A stretch of 64,000 nt of DNA, taken from positions 1-64,000 of the forward strand of contig DAIPYN010000005.1 of assembly GCA_036782715.1 (NCBI GenBank), in the 5' to 3' direction. Positions 51,272 to 60,243 of the stretch are shown here, in pieces (position 1 is the stretch's first letter; each line of letters begins with the position of its first letter). The position numbers and the translations under genes are program-made. This stretch comes from UBA3478 sp036782715 (lineage in GTDB: Bacteria > Bacteroidota > Bacteroidia > Flavobacteriales > Flavobacteriaceae). The notes under the pieces were generated by a model, which did not search any database, was not told the DNA's origin, and was given only the letters and a program-made list of their open reading frames with translations.

Positions 51272-52498
51272 ATGAAAACAAGCATACGCATTCAACTCTC
51301 GTTTATGATGTTCCTAGAATTTTTTATCTGGGGTGGTTGGTTTGTAACTATGGGTATTTTCTTACCGAGCACCTTAGGAGCAACAGGATCAGAAAGTGCG
51401 ATGGCCTATTCTACTCAGAGTTGGGGAGCGATTATTGCTCCATTTATTATTGGTCTTATCGCCGATCGATATTTCAATGCCGAGAGAATTCTAGGGGTGC
51501 TTCACCTTGTAGGAGCATTTTTAATGTATCAAATGTCGGCGGCAGAGAATTTTGAAGTGTTCTACCCCTATGTATTGGGGTACATGATTGCCTACATGCC
51601 AACCCTTGCCCTAGTAAACTCTGTTTCCTTTAATCAGATGACCAACCCGGCAAAAGAGTTTTCTCCGATCCGCGTTTTTGGTACGATCGGATGGATTCTC
51701 GCCGGATTAATCATCAGCTTCGTTTTCAAATGGGATGCCCCTGAATCAGTAGCACAGGGAGCACTTAGAAACACTTTCTTAATGACGGGTATCGCTTCTG
51801 CAATCTTAGGATTATTCAGCTTTACACTTCCTAAAACACCTCCTACTGCTAAAAAAGGAGCCGTGACAGTTAGCGATATTTTAGGACTCGACGCACTGAG
51901 CCTTCTGAAAGACAGAAACTTTTTGGTATTCTTTTTATCGTCGGTACTTATCTGTATTCCATTAGCATTCTACTATCAGCACGCAGCACAATTCTTAGGT
52001 GAAATTGAAGTAGCCAACCCAGCCGGTAAAATGACTATCGGACAAATCTCCGAAGTTCTATTCATGCTTCTTTTACCGGTATTTTTCACCCGTTTCGGAT
52101 TCAAGAAAACCATTCTAGTAGGTATGGCTGCTTGGGCAGTTCGTTATTTCCTATTCTCCATCGGAAACGCAGATGACGGAGTTTTCCTATTATTAATCGG
52201 TATCGCCCTACACGGTATTTGCTACGATTTCTTCTTTGTGTCAGGTCAGATTTACACGGATACGAAGGCAGGTGACAGTGTAAAAAGTGCTGCGCAAGGT
52301 CTAATTACTTTAGCTACCTATGGTGTAGGAATGCTTGTAGGTTTTTGGATTGCCGGACAAATCACTGATAGCTACGCTCTTAGCAATGGTGGTCATGACT
52401 GGAAACAAATTTGGGTGCTTCCTGCCCTTTTCGCTATTGGGGTTTTTGTGTTATTTGCGGTATTTTTCCGTTCTGAAAAAGTTGAATACAAATCATAA
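51272..52498 (+). CDS. MFS permease, nucleoside:H+ symporter (NHS)-like
   Basis: 408 residues with about 12 membrane segments. It opens SFMMFLEFFIWGGWFVTMGIF, typical of the NupG/XapB-like NHS group that in Bacteroidota often travels with sugar-oxidation genes. The conserved loop NPAKEFSPIRVFGTIGWI follows. It should import a sugar or nucleoside across the inner membrane. It stands 2 bases before the Gfo/Idh gene, so it is co-transcribed with the 3-keto-glycoside genes; the substrate is inferred to be the oxidised or parent glycoside. Confidence 0.85.
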   Translation: MKTSIRIQLSFMMFLEFFIWGGWFVTMGIFLPSTLGATGSESAMAYSTQSWGAIIAPFIIGLIADRYFNAERILGVLHLVGAFLMYQMSAAENFEVFYPYVLGYMIAYMPTLALVNSVSFNQMTNPAKEFSPIRVFGTIGWILAGLIISFVFKWDAPESVAQGALRNTFLMTGIASAILGLFSFTLPKTPPTAKKGAVTVSDILGLDALSLLKDRNFLVFFLSSVLICIPLAFYYQHAAQFLGEIEVANPAGKMTIGQISEVLFMLLLPVFFTRFGFKKTILVGMAAWAVRYFLFSIGNADDGVFLLLIGIALHGICYDFFFVSGQIYTDTKAGDSVKSAAQGLITLATYGVGMLVGFWIAGQITDSYALSNGGHDWKQIWVLPALFAIGVFVLFAVFFRSEKVEYKS

Positions 52499-52500
52499 TT

Positions 52501-53646
52501 ATGCCGAAGAAAATCAAACTTGGAATACTAGGTGGTGGAGGTGACTCCTTAATCGGAATTGTTCACCGAATTGCAGCATTTATTAATGACAACTACGAAA
52601 TTGTCGGAGGAGTTTTCAATCCCGACAAAAACGTAAGTATCGAATTTGCAAAACATATCGATATTCCGACCCATCGCATCTATGCGACAGTTGAAGAGTT
52701 AGTGGCTGCAGAAAATGCGCTACCCGAAGAGGAGCGCATGCAAGTAGTCAGTATCCTGACCCCTAACTTTCTTCATTTTCCGATGGCAAAAACGCTTCTT
52801 GAAAATGGATTCAACGTGATCTGTGAGAAGCCGATGACTACCACCTATGAAGAGGCTAAAGAAATCGCAGCACTTCAAGAAAAAGGGGGAGCGGTGTTCG
52901 CACTTACACACACCTATACCGGATACCCGATGGTACGTCAAATGAGAGAAATGATTCGCTCAGGAGCTATTGGAGACGTTCACAAGGTGGATGTTCAGTA
53001 CTACCAAGGCTGGATCAATCCGCTCATTCACGATGAAGCCTCAAGAAAAGCAACTTGGAGATTGGATCCTGAAAAATCAGGAATTTCATGCTGTGTTGGG
53101 GATATCGGAGTTCACGCCTTTAACCTTGTAGAATACACCACAGGTCTGGAAATAAAAGAAGTACTAAGCGACTTCAATTTCTTATACGATGACAACGTAA
53201 TGGATGTGGATGCTACCGTATTAGTTCGCCTTGACAAACATGTAAAAGGAGTGGTTCGATCGAGCCAAATTGCTACAGCCGAAGAAAACAATATTGTTCT
53301 TTCCATCTATGGAAAAGAGGGTGGCTTAAAATGGGAACAAGAAAACCCCAATTACCTCTACCTGCTTAAAGAAGGGCAACCCATGCAAGTTCTTAAGCCA
53401 GGACATGGATACAACAGCGAGTTTTCATTAGAGGGTACCAAAGTACCTCCAGGGCACCCTGAAGGGCTTTTCGATGCAATGGCCAATATTTACCTGGGAG
53501 TTGCGAAAGCGGTTCGCGGAGAAACCTATCATGACGGGGCATTCCCAACAGTTACTGATGGCCTTCGCGGAATGAACTTCATTGAAGCCACCGTTGAATC
53601 GAATGCTAAAGGAAATGTTTGGGTCACTTTAGACGCTCAACAATAA
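52501..53646 (+). CDS. Gfo/Idh/MocA-family oxidoreductase
   Basis: 381 residues. The N-terminal Rossmann domain has GILGGGGDSLIGIVHRIAA and the conserved EKPMTTTYEEA, and the catalytic side has DIGVHAFNLVEY. These NAD(P)-dependent enzymes oxidise or reduce sugar hydroxyls, frequently at C3. Its place between a permease and a TIM-barrel isomerase gene, with DUF1080 after, suggests it reduces 3-keto sugars back, or makes them, in the cytoplasm. The direction is not visible from sequence. Confidence 0.9.
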   Translation: MPKKIKLGILGGGGDSLIGIVHRIAAFINDNYEIVGGVFNPDKNVSIEFAKHIDIPTHRIYATVEELVAAENALPEEERMQVVSILTPNFLHFPMAKTLLENGFNVICEKPMTTTYEEAKEIAALQEKGGAVFALTHTYTGYPMVRQMREMIRSGAIGDVHKVDVQYYQGWINPLIHDEASRKATWRLDPEKSGISCCVGDIGVHAFNLVEYTTGLEIKEVLSDFNFLYDDNVMDVDATVLVRLDKHVKGVVRSSQIATAEENNIVLSIYGKEGGLKWEQENPNYLYLLKEGQPMQVLKPGHGYNSEFSLEGTKVPPGHPEGLFDAMANIYLGVAKAVRGETYHDGAFPTVTDGLRGMNFIEATVESNAKGNVWVTLDAQQ

Positions 53647-53657
53647 AAAACAACGCT

Positions 53658-54710
53658 ATGAAAACGATTAAAGGACCTGCGGTATTTCTAGCGCAGTTTA
53701 TCGACAATAAACCCCCATTTAATTCCCTAGAAGGGCTATGTCAATGGGCAGCAGACTTAGGATATAAAGGAATTCAAATCCCAACTTGGGAATCTTTCTT
53801 AATTGATTTAGATAAGGCGGCCGAAAGCCAAGACTATTGTGACGAACTCAAAGGAAAGATCGCTTCATTTGGATTAGAAATCACCGAGCTATCGACTCAC
53901 CTTCAAGGTCAGTTAGTAGCAGTACACCCTGCCTATGATCTGATGTTCGACAATTTTGCACCTGATGCCGTAAAAAACAATCCAAAAGCAAGAACAGAGT
54001 GGGCGATTGACACAGTTAAAAAAGCAGCTACAGCAAGTAGACGTTTAGGCCTTAATGCACATGCCACCTTTTCGGGTTCACTATTATGGCACACGATGCA
54101 CCCTTGGCCTCAACGCCCTGCAGGTTTAGTTGAAATGGGCTTCGAAGAATTAGCAAAAAGATGGATGCCTATTTTGAATCACTTCGACAAAGAAGGCGTT
54201 GATGTCTGTTACGAGGTTCACCCAGGAGAAGATATTCACGATGGGGATACTTTCGAACGTTTTCTCGAAGCAACCGGCAATCATAAACGCGTAAATATTC
54301 TTTATGATCCAAGTCATTTTGTGCTTCAACAGCTTGACTATATCGAATACATCGATCATTACCATGAATTCATCAAGGCCTTCCATGTAAAAGACTCAGA
54401 GTTTAATCCGACCGGAAAAAAAGGAGCCTTCGGAGGATACAACGATTGGTCTGATCGCGCAGGACGTTACAGATCTCCTGGTGATGGGCAAGTAGACTTT
54501 AAAACCATTTTCTCTAAACTTACCCAATACGGATGTGATGTTTGGGCTGTAATGGAATGGGAATGTTGCATTAAGAGCCCAGAACAAGGAGCCAGAGAAG
54601 GTGCTGCATTTATCAAAAATCATATCATTGAAGCCACCGAAAAAACCTTTGACGATTTTGCAGGAGGCGATGTCAATAAAGACGAACTTAAAAAGATCTT
54701 AGGACTATGA
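53658..54710 (+). CDS. sugar phosphate isomerase/epimerase-family TIM-barrel protein
   Basis: 350 residues from the ATG at 53658. The xylose-isomerase-like barrel is recognised by WAADLGYKGIQIPTWE, CYEVHPGEDIHDGDTFERF (metal Glu and His) and YDPSHFVLQQLDYI, HVKDSEFN. Related proteins next to DUF1080 genes act on 3-keto sugars, as an epimerase, hydratase or lyase rather than on sugar phosphates, as reported for a Bacteroides thetaiotaomicron cluster. It overlaps the DUF1080 gene (ATGA at 54707-54710). Confidence 0.88.
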   Translation: MKTIKGPAVFLAQFIDNKPPFNSLEGLCQWAADLGYKGIQIPTWESFLIDLDKAAESQDYCDELKGKIASFGLEITELSTHLQGQLVAVHPAYDLMFDNFAPDAVKNNPKARTEWAIDTVKKAATASRRLGLNAHATFSGSLLWHTMHPWPQRPAGLVEMGFEELAKRWMPILNHFDKEGVDVCYEVHPGEDIHDGDTFERFLEATGNHKRVNILYDPSHFVLQQLDYIEYIDHYHEFIKAFHVKDSEFNPTGKKGAFGGYNDWSDRAGRYRSPGDGQVDFKTIFSKLTQYGCDVWAVMEWECCIKSPEQGAREGAAFIKNHIIEATEKTFDDFAGGDVNKDELKKILGL

Positions 54711-56128
54711 AAGCAACCGCTTTAATTGCACTTGGAGCCCTTATTGTTGGCTGTGCAAATCCAACTCAGAAAGCCGCCGAGACAACCACTCAAGAAAACG
54801 ATTGGGAGATTCTTTTCGATGGTACTACCACAGATAAATGGAAGCAATACAATGGGGATTCCATGTCAGAGGCATGGAAGATCGAAGATGGAGCACTCGT
54901 ATTTTATCCACCTAAAGAAGGTTCTCAATGGGGAAAAGGTCACAATATTGTTACCAAAGAAAACTACCATAGCTTTGAGTTAGCACTTGAATACAAAGTT
55001 GCAGAGGGAGCCAATAGTGGAGTTTTCTGGGGCATTATCGAAGACGAACGTCTTGCAGAACCTTACCTAAGTGGTCCAGAAATTCAGGTCTTAGATAATG
55101 AAAGACATCCTGACGCAAAAGCAGGTCTTACTCATCAAGCTGGTGCGCTTTACGATATGGTTGCCCCTTCAAAAGACGTCACCTTGCCTGCAGGAGAATG
55201 GAATACCCTATTCATCACTATTGACTACTTTACCAATCAAGGAATTGTGAAACAAAATGGCGAAGAAATTGTAAACTTCCCAGTACATGGCGAAGGGTGG
55301 AACGAGCTTGTTGCCAATTCTAAGTTTGCCGATTGGACAGCTTTCGGTAAATATCGTACCGGTAAAATTGGGCTTCAAGATCACGGCGATGTGGTTGCCT
55401 ACCGAAATATTAAAATTAGAAGAATAAACGCTCCAAATATGGAACAAGAACCTACTACTCCAGAGGCAACTGAATTATATGAGCCCGTACCTCCAAGAGT
55501 AACACCCGGTGTAAACGGCAGTGCTCCTAGCGATGCTATCGTATTGTTTGATGGTACCTCATTAGACGTATGGGAAAGTGCTAACGGTGGTGAGGCGCCA
55601 TGGATTTTAAATGAAGATGGAAGTATGACCGTTGCCGATCGAACAGGTGACATCAGAACTAAAGAAGTATTCGGAAGCGTTCAATTGCATCTAGAGTGGA
55701 GATCTCCGGCAGACGTACGAGGATCTAACCAGTCACGCGCTAATAGCGGTGTATTTCTGCAAGAAAAGTATGAGGTTCAGGTGTTAGACAACAATGACAA
55801 CCCAACCTATGTAAATGGTCAAGTGGGTTCTATTTACAAACAAGCAATTCCATTAGCAATGGCTTCAGTGCCTTCAGGAGAATGGAATACCTACGACATT
55901 ATTTTTCATGCTCCAGAGTTTGACGAGGCAGGAAACCGAACCAAAGCCGGTACACTAACGGTAATACACAACGGAGTCCTTATTCAAGACCACTACGAGC
56001 TAAAAGGAACTACCGAATACATCGGATGGCCAAAGAACACTCCGCACGGACCAGGTCCTCTTAGACTGCAAGATCACGGTGACAACTCTGGTGTGAGCTA
56101 CAGAAACATTTGGATTAGACCTCTTTAA
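54707..56128 (+). CDS. lipoprotein with two DUF1080 (3-keto-glycoside lyase/hydrolase-type) domains
   Basis: 473 residues. Lipobox Cys16 (LIVGCA), so it is exported and lipid-anchored. Two DUF1080 (concanavalin-like sandwich) domains are visible: about 30-236 (NDWEILFDGTTTDKWKQYNG, LQDHGDVVAYRNIKIR) and about 270-473 (DAIVLFDGTSLDVWES, LQDHGDNSGVSYRNIWIR). DUF1080 proteins cleave 3-keto-glycosides by hydrolysis or elimination. Two domains in one chain, both exported, suggest a combined step on the outside. It is the last gene of the cluster. Confidence 0.9.
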   Translation: MKATALIALGALIVGCANPTQKAAETTTQENDWEILFDGTTTDKWKQYNGDSMSEAWKIEDGALVFYPPKEGSQWGKGHNIVTKENYHSFELALEYKVAEGANSGVFWGIIEDERLAEPYLSGPEIQVLDNERHPDAKAGLTHQAGALYDMVAPSKDVTLPAGEWNTLFITIDYFTNQGIVKQNGEEIVNFPVHGEGWNELVANSKFADWTAFGKYRTGKIGLQDHGDVVAYRNIKIRRINAPNMEQEPTTPEATELYEPVPPRVTPGVNGSAPSDAIVLFDGTSLDVWESANGGEAPWILNEDGSMTVADRTGDIRTKEVFGSVQLHLEWRSPADVRGSNQSRANSGVFLQEKYEVQVLDNNDNPTYVNGQVGSIYKQAIPLAMASVPSGEWNTYDIIFHAPEFDEAGNRTKAGTLTVIHNGVLIQDHYELKGTTEYIGWPKNTPHGPGPLRLQDHGDNSGVSYRNIWIRPL

Positions 56129-56143
56129 ATAGGGGTCTTTTCC

Positions 56144-56151
56144 TACCTTTG
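56144..56151 (+). promoter_or_regulatory. -7 promoter box of yicC-gmk-nadD (TACCTTTG)
   Basis: Exact TAnnTTTG match followed by C, 6 nt before the ATG at 56158. It implies a leaderless mRNA. Confidence 0.6.
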
Positions 56152-56157
56152 CGGCCT

Positions 56158-57015
56158 ATGATACACTCGATGACCGGATTCGGTCGACATATAGAGCACT
56201 TAGGCACAGAAAAAATTACCGTTGAGTTTAAATCACTGAACAGTAAAAACCTAGATCTTAATCTAAGGTTACCACAAACACTTCGCGCTCACGAAATTGA
56301 TTTTCGAAAGAAAATAGCTGAACAGCTTACTCGAGGAAAGGTTGAGGCTTATATCTATATCGAGTCAGAAACGGTGAGAACACCTGCTCAAATCAATGAG
56401 CCCGTTGTTTCAGAATACTTAAGGCAAATCAAGAATTTTGCAGAAGGGGATGATTTAGCCACATTAGCCTTAGCCCTTAAAATGCCTGAGTCACTCACTC
56501 AAGAAAAGCAGGAAGCAGACGAAAATCAAATACTCAGTGTAAATACTGCCTTAGACAAGGCCCTAGAAGCCCTTATTAGCTTTAGAAAACAAGAAGGTGA
56601 ACAATTGATGCTCGATATTCAATCGCGTATTGATTTAATCGCAAAGCATCTCGAAGAGGTACTCGCTTTAGATGAGAATCGAAGAGAAGGGGTTCGAAGT
56701 CGTTTAGAACAAGCCGTCGCCCAACTGAAAGAATCTGTAGATGAGAATAGATTCGAGCAAGAACTCATCTACTATCTTGAGAAATATGATATTACCGAAG
56801 AGAAGGTTCGATTAAAAAATCATCTTTCTTACTTTCTAAAAACAGCCACTGAAAGTGAAGCACCTGGTAAAAAGCTAGGCTTTATCGCTCAAGAGATAGG
56901 GCGTGAAATCAACACGATTGGCTCTAAGGCTAATGATGCCTCGATTCAACGTGAGGTAGTGCAAATGAAAGATGAACTTGAAAAAATTAAAGAACAATTA
57001 TTAAATGTCCTTTAA
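56158..57015 (+). CDS. YicC family endoribonuclease-like protein
   Basis: 285 residues from the ATG at 56158; an upstream TTG lies inside the -7 box. MIHSMTGFGRH, FKSLNSKNLDLNLRLP and KLGFIAQEIGREINTIGSKA are the two conserved YicC blocks, the latter with DUF1732 at the C-terminus. YicC proteins have been linked to RNA degradation. The gene overlaps gmk by 11 bases and stands in a yicC-gmk-nadD operon, a standard Bacteroidota arrangement. Confidence 0.92.
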   Translation: MIHSMTGFGRHIEHLGTEKITVEFKSLNSKNLDLNLRLPQTLRAHEIDFRKKIAEQLTRGKVEAYIYIESETVRTPAQINEPVVSEYLRQIKNFAEGDDLATLALALKMPESLTQEKQEADENQILSVNTALDKALEALISFRKQEGEQLMLDIQSRIDLIAKHLEEVLALDENRREGVRSRLEQAVAQLKESVDENRFEQELIYYLEKYDITEEKVRLKNHLSYFLKTATESEAPGKKLGFIAQEIGREINTIGSKANDASIQREVVQMKDELEKIKEQLLNVL

Positions 57016-57583
57016 CACCGACAAGCTTATCGTCTTTTCAGCACCCTCGGGTAGTGGCAAAACAACGATTGTTAGACACTTACTAGAGCAAACAGACCTG
57101 CCTCTAGCCTTTTCAATTTCAGCCACTACTAGAGCTCCCAGAGGCACAGAAAAAGATGGTGAAGATTATTATTTCCTAAGTCCAGAGGCTTTTAAAAGTA
57201 AGATTGAAAAAGGTGAGTTTTTAGAATACGAAGAAGTCTATCCTGGATTGTTCTATGGTACCTTAGCATCTGAGGTAAAGCGACTTTGGAATGAAAAAAA
57301 AGCGGTACTCTTCGATATTGACGTTATGGGAGGTATGTCGATAAAAAAGAGCTTTCCGGCCGAAACGTTAACGGTATTTGTTCAGCCCCCATCGATCAAG
57401 ACTCTTGAAAAGCGATTAAGGTCTAGAAATACGGATACCGAAGAAACGCTACAAATTAGACTCAGTAAGGCACAACAAGAATTAGAACAGGCACAGGCCT
57501 TTGATGAGATTGTAATCAATGACGACCTTGCAACCGCACTATCGCAAACTGAAGAAATCGTAAGATCCTTTTTAGCGAAATGA
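57005..57583 (+). CDS. gmk: guanylate kinase
   Basis: 192 residues, the usual length. GMP to GDP phosphorylation with ATP. The P-loop is SAPSGSGKTTIVRHLL, followed by SATTRAPRGTEKDGEDYYFL with the GMP-binding residues, and FDIDVMGG. Its start overlaps yicC by 11 bases and its stop overlaps the nadD start (ATGA at 57580-57583). Confidence 0.97.
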   Translation: MSFNTDKLIVFSAPSGSGKTTIVRHLLEQTDLPLAFSISATTRAPRGTEKDGEDYYFLSPEAFKSKIEKGEFLEYEEVYPGLFYGTLASEVKRLWNEKKAVLFDIDVMGGMSIKKSFPAETLTVFVQPPSIKTLEKRLRSRNTDTEETLQIRLSKAQQELEQAQAFDEIVINDDLATALSQTEEIVRSFLAK

Positions 57584-58179
57584 GTGAGAAAAAGAAAATA
57601 GGACTGTTTTTCGGGACATTCAACCCTATGCATCGGGCACACTTACTCCTCGCCAATCATATTGCAGAGAATAGTGATCTATATCAAGTATGGTTCGTCA
57701 TTACTCCGAAAAGCCCATTCAAAAAGAAGGTTAGTCTAGCGAGTGATATTGATCGTTATCAGATGGTTTACGATGCGATTGAAGATTATCCGAAATTCAG
57801 AGCGAGTAAGATTGAATTTGGCCTTCCTCAGCCGAACTACACTGCAGATACGCTTGCGCACCTAGAAGAGCAGACCAATTATCAGTACGATTTCAGTCTA
57901 ATTATGGGAGAAGACAATCTTGCTCATTTTCATAAGTGGAAGAATTACGAATCACTATTAGCCAATTACCGAATATTAGTGTACCCAAGGGTAAGTCCGC
58001 TCAGAACTCCTCCACCTGAAGAAATCGATCAACACCAAAGTGTGCAACGTATTAAAGCACCGATTATCGAGCTCTCTTCTTCTTATGTTAGAGAACAGAT
58101 TAAGCTAGGACACGAGGTGAGACCGCTTTTACCCGACTCCGTGTTTGAGTTTATCGATTCGAAGAATCTCTATCGCTAA
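57580..58179 (+). CDS. nadD: nicotinate-nucleotide adenylyltransferase
   Basis: 199 residues. It makes nicotinate adenine dinucleotide from nicotinate mononucleotide and ATP in NAD synthesis. The nucleotidyltransferase motif is GTFNPMHRAHLLLA and the C-terminal one is LSSSYVREQI. FSLIMGEDNLAHFHKW is also conserved. Last gene of the yicC operon. Its 3' end overlaps the convergent DUF6503-like gene by 29 bases. Confidence 0.95.
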   Translation: MSEKKKIGLFFGTFNPMHRAHLLLANHIAENSDLYQVWFVITPKSPFKKKVSLASDIDRYQMVYDAIEDYPKFRASKIEFGLPQPNYTADTLAHLEEQTNYQYDFSLIMGEDNLAHFHKWKNYESLLANYRILVYPRVSPLRTPPPEEIDQHQSVQRIKAPIIELSSSYVREQIKLGHEVRPLLPDSVFEFIDSKNLYR

Positions 58180-58837
58180 AGAGTTCGTCTGTGCCGATAT
58201 AAGACCCATCGTTATTGTAATACCAAGAACGAATCTTTGGCATCTTTATTCCTTCAACCGTTTCGATTTCTTCTAACAGGATGTATTCCCCGTCTCCGAT
58301 CGCCTCATTGTGGTAGAATTGGTAAGCGATTAACGCATAATTTTCAGGGTTGAAATAGAAATACCAGGTATCTGATCCGACCGAAGGGTCATAAGTAACA
58401 CGCATTCTTATCGACTCTTTCCCGTGAAAAACTACTCGTTCAGTCTTAGGATCGATTTGTGCACCGGGATCGTTGAGTTTCATCGGCAGACCATACAAAT
58501 AAGTGTGGTAATCACGTAACTTCAGTGTTCGTGCCTGAGTTAACGAATCCTTAGCAGCATACACTCCCTTATCGATTCGATAGGTTTTAATATCGTCACC
58601 TCTAGTTTCGATGAGTTCGAAATATTCTTGCGGCAAATCGATGATCACCTCTCTTGTAAAAGAAGGCTTGTCTTTTGAAGTTACCTCAATGGTAAAGGCT
58701 CCACTAAATTGCTCCCAATTTCCTTCAGGGTCGTGGTACCCTATTGAAGAAGCTAAAATATCCTTAGCCCATGCTTGTGCTGATAGATTTGCCGGGAATA
58801 ATAATACACTCCCTAGAATCATTAAAAGATTGCGCAT
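58151..58837 (-). CDS. DUF6503-like exported protein
   Basis: 228 residues with an N-terminal signal peptide (hydrophobic 4-20, cleavage near SAQA). The mature part is beta-rich (SGAFTIEVTSKDKPSFTREVIIDL, VFHGKESIRMRVTYDP, DTWYFYFNPENYALIAY), a pattern I connect with DUF6503, possibly a lipid-binding outer-membrane-lipoprotein-like fold. The function is unknown. The gene overlaps nadD at its 3' end. TACCTTTA (58852-58859, minus strand) is 7 of 8 to a -7 box. Confidence 0.68.
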   Translation of the reverse strand: MRNLLMILGSVLLFPANLSAQAWAKDILASSIGYHDPEGNWEQFSGAFTIEVTSKDKPSFTREVIIDLPQEYFELIETRGDDIKTYRIDKGVYAAKDSLTQARTLKLRDYHTYLYGLPMKLNDPGAQIDPKTERVVFHGKESIRMRVTYDPSVGSDTWYFYFNPENYALIAYQFYHNEAIGDGEYILLEEIETVEGIKMPKIRSWYYNNDGSYIGTDELFSDRDSSNR

Positions 58838-58893
58838 CGTCTGTTTTATCTTAAAGGTAAGGGAATAGAATTAAGTATATTCGCTTAAAAGGA

Positions 58894-60243
58894 ATGACTA
58901 TGAACTGGGAGCACTTATTATCCTTGTCACGTGAGGGGGATACGGTCAAAAGACTAAGAAGCGATCAAGATGAAACTCGGCTAGGATTCGAAGTGGATTA
59001 TGATCGAATCATCTTCTCTTCGGCCTTTAGAAGTTTACAAGACAAGACCCAAGTAGTTCCCCTTCCTATTCAAGCGGCAAGCAGAAAAGGATTCGTACAT
59101 ACCCGACTCACTCATAGTCTTGAAGTCTCGGTAGTCGGACGTAGTATCGGGCGTCTCGCCGGAAAGATCATTCTCGATCGCCATCCCGAATTAATTTCAG
59201 AAGGTTATCGTTTCAATGATTTTGGTGCTATTGTAGCAGCGGCAGCCTTAGCCCATGATATCGGCAATCCACCATTTGGTCACAGTGGGGAAAAAGCAAT
59301 CGGAAATTTCTTCTCCAAAGGGCCCGGTAAAATTTATGCTGACAAACTCTCTGAGGGGCAATATACCGACCTTATCAAATTTGAAGGTAATGCGAATGGC
59401 CTAAGACTTTTGATCGAAAGCAGAGAAGGTGTTCCTGGAGGTTTAAGGTTAAGCTATGCTACTTTAGGGGCCTTTGTAAAGTATCCGAAAGCCTCCATTC
59501 CTCATCAACTAACTACTCACGTAGCCGATAAAAAGTATGGTGTGTTTGAAGCCAACTGGGAATCATACACTCAAATAGCTAGCCAGTTGGGTCTTCAAAA
59601 AGAGAAAGGCGGTTACCATCGTCACCCTTTAGTTTACCTCGTAGAAGCCGCCGACGATATTTGTTATACCCTCATTGATTTTGAAGATGCTATTAACATG
59701 GGGTATATCTCTGAAGACTATGCCTTAGAAAATCTAATCAATCTGGTCAAGAACCAAATTGATGGAGCAAAGTATCGCAGTTTGACCACCACCGCTGATA
59801 GAATCAGTTATTTACGAGCATTAGCAATCGGCACTCTAGTGAGCGAGGCTGTTCAACTATTTGCTGATCATGAGGAGGCTATCTTAGCTGGGCAACTTGA
59901 AAAAAGTTTGATTGATTACAGTGCACACAGTGCAGCCATAAGGGATATCATTGATCTTAGTGTGAAAAACCTATACCAAGCAGACGAGGTGATTGAAAAA
60001 GAAATTGCCGGATATCAAATCATCAGTAATCTGCTCGAGCACACCTCTGCAGCCCTATGTACCCAAGCTGCAGATCAAAAAACAGTTTACGATAAGCTTA
60101 TTTTAAGTCGCATACCTACCCCCTATCAATCGGCACCCGGTCAAGATTTATATAAGAGTTTATTAAATGCCTCAAGCTTTGTAGCAAGCCTTTCTGATTC
60201 TCAGGCGATTCAACTAAACCAGACGATCCAGGGTATCTTTTAA
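58894..60243 (+). CDS. dgt: deoxyguanosinetriphosphate triphosphohydrolase (dGTPase)
   Basis: 449 residues. HD-domain phosphohydrolase that removes triphosphate from dGTP and regulates dNTP pools. HTRLTHSLEVSVVGRS and AALAHDIGNPPFGHSGEKAI contain the His/Asp metal ligands. The opening LSREGDTVKRLRSDQDETRL is typical of the Bacteroidota form. The 3' end overlaps the convergent dxs gene by 30 bases. TATATTCG (58876-58883) is 7 of 8 to a -7 box. Confidence 0.94.
   Translation: MTMNWEHLLSLSREGDTVKRLRSDQDETRLGFEVDYDRIIFSSAFRSLQDKTQVVPLPIQAASRKGFVHTRLTHSLEVSVVGRSIGRLAGKIILDRHPELISEGYRFNDFGAIVAAAALAHDIGNPPFGHSGEKAIGNFFSKGPGKIYADKLSEGQYTDLIKFEGNANGLRLLIESREGVPGGLRLSYATLGAFVKYPKASIPHQLTTHVADKKYGVFEANWESYTQIASQLGLQKEKGGYHRHPLVYLVEAADDICYTLIDFEDAINMGYISEDYALENLINLVKNQIDGAKYRSLTTTADRISYLRALAIGTLVSEAVQLFADHEEAILAGQLEKSLIDYSAHSAAIRDIIDLSVKNLYQADEVIEKEIAGYQIISNLLEHTSAALCTQAADQKTVYDKLILSRIPTPYQSAPGQDLYKSLLNASSFVASLSDSQAIQLNQTIQGIF

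Noticed and set aside
53619..53657. Upstream in-frame start for the TIM-barrel isomerase
   Set aside because: It overlaps the Gfo/Idh gene and adds no family residues; the ATG at 53658 is better placed.
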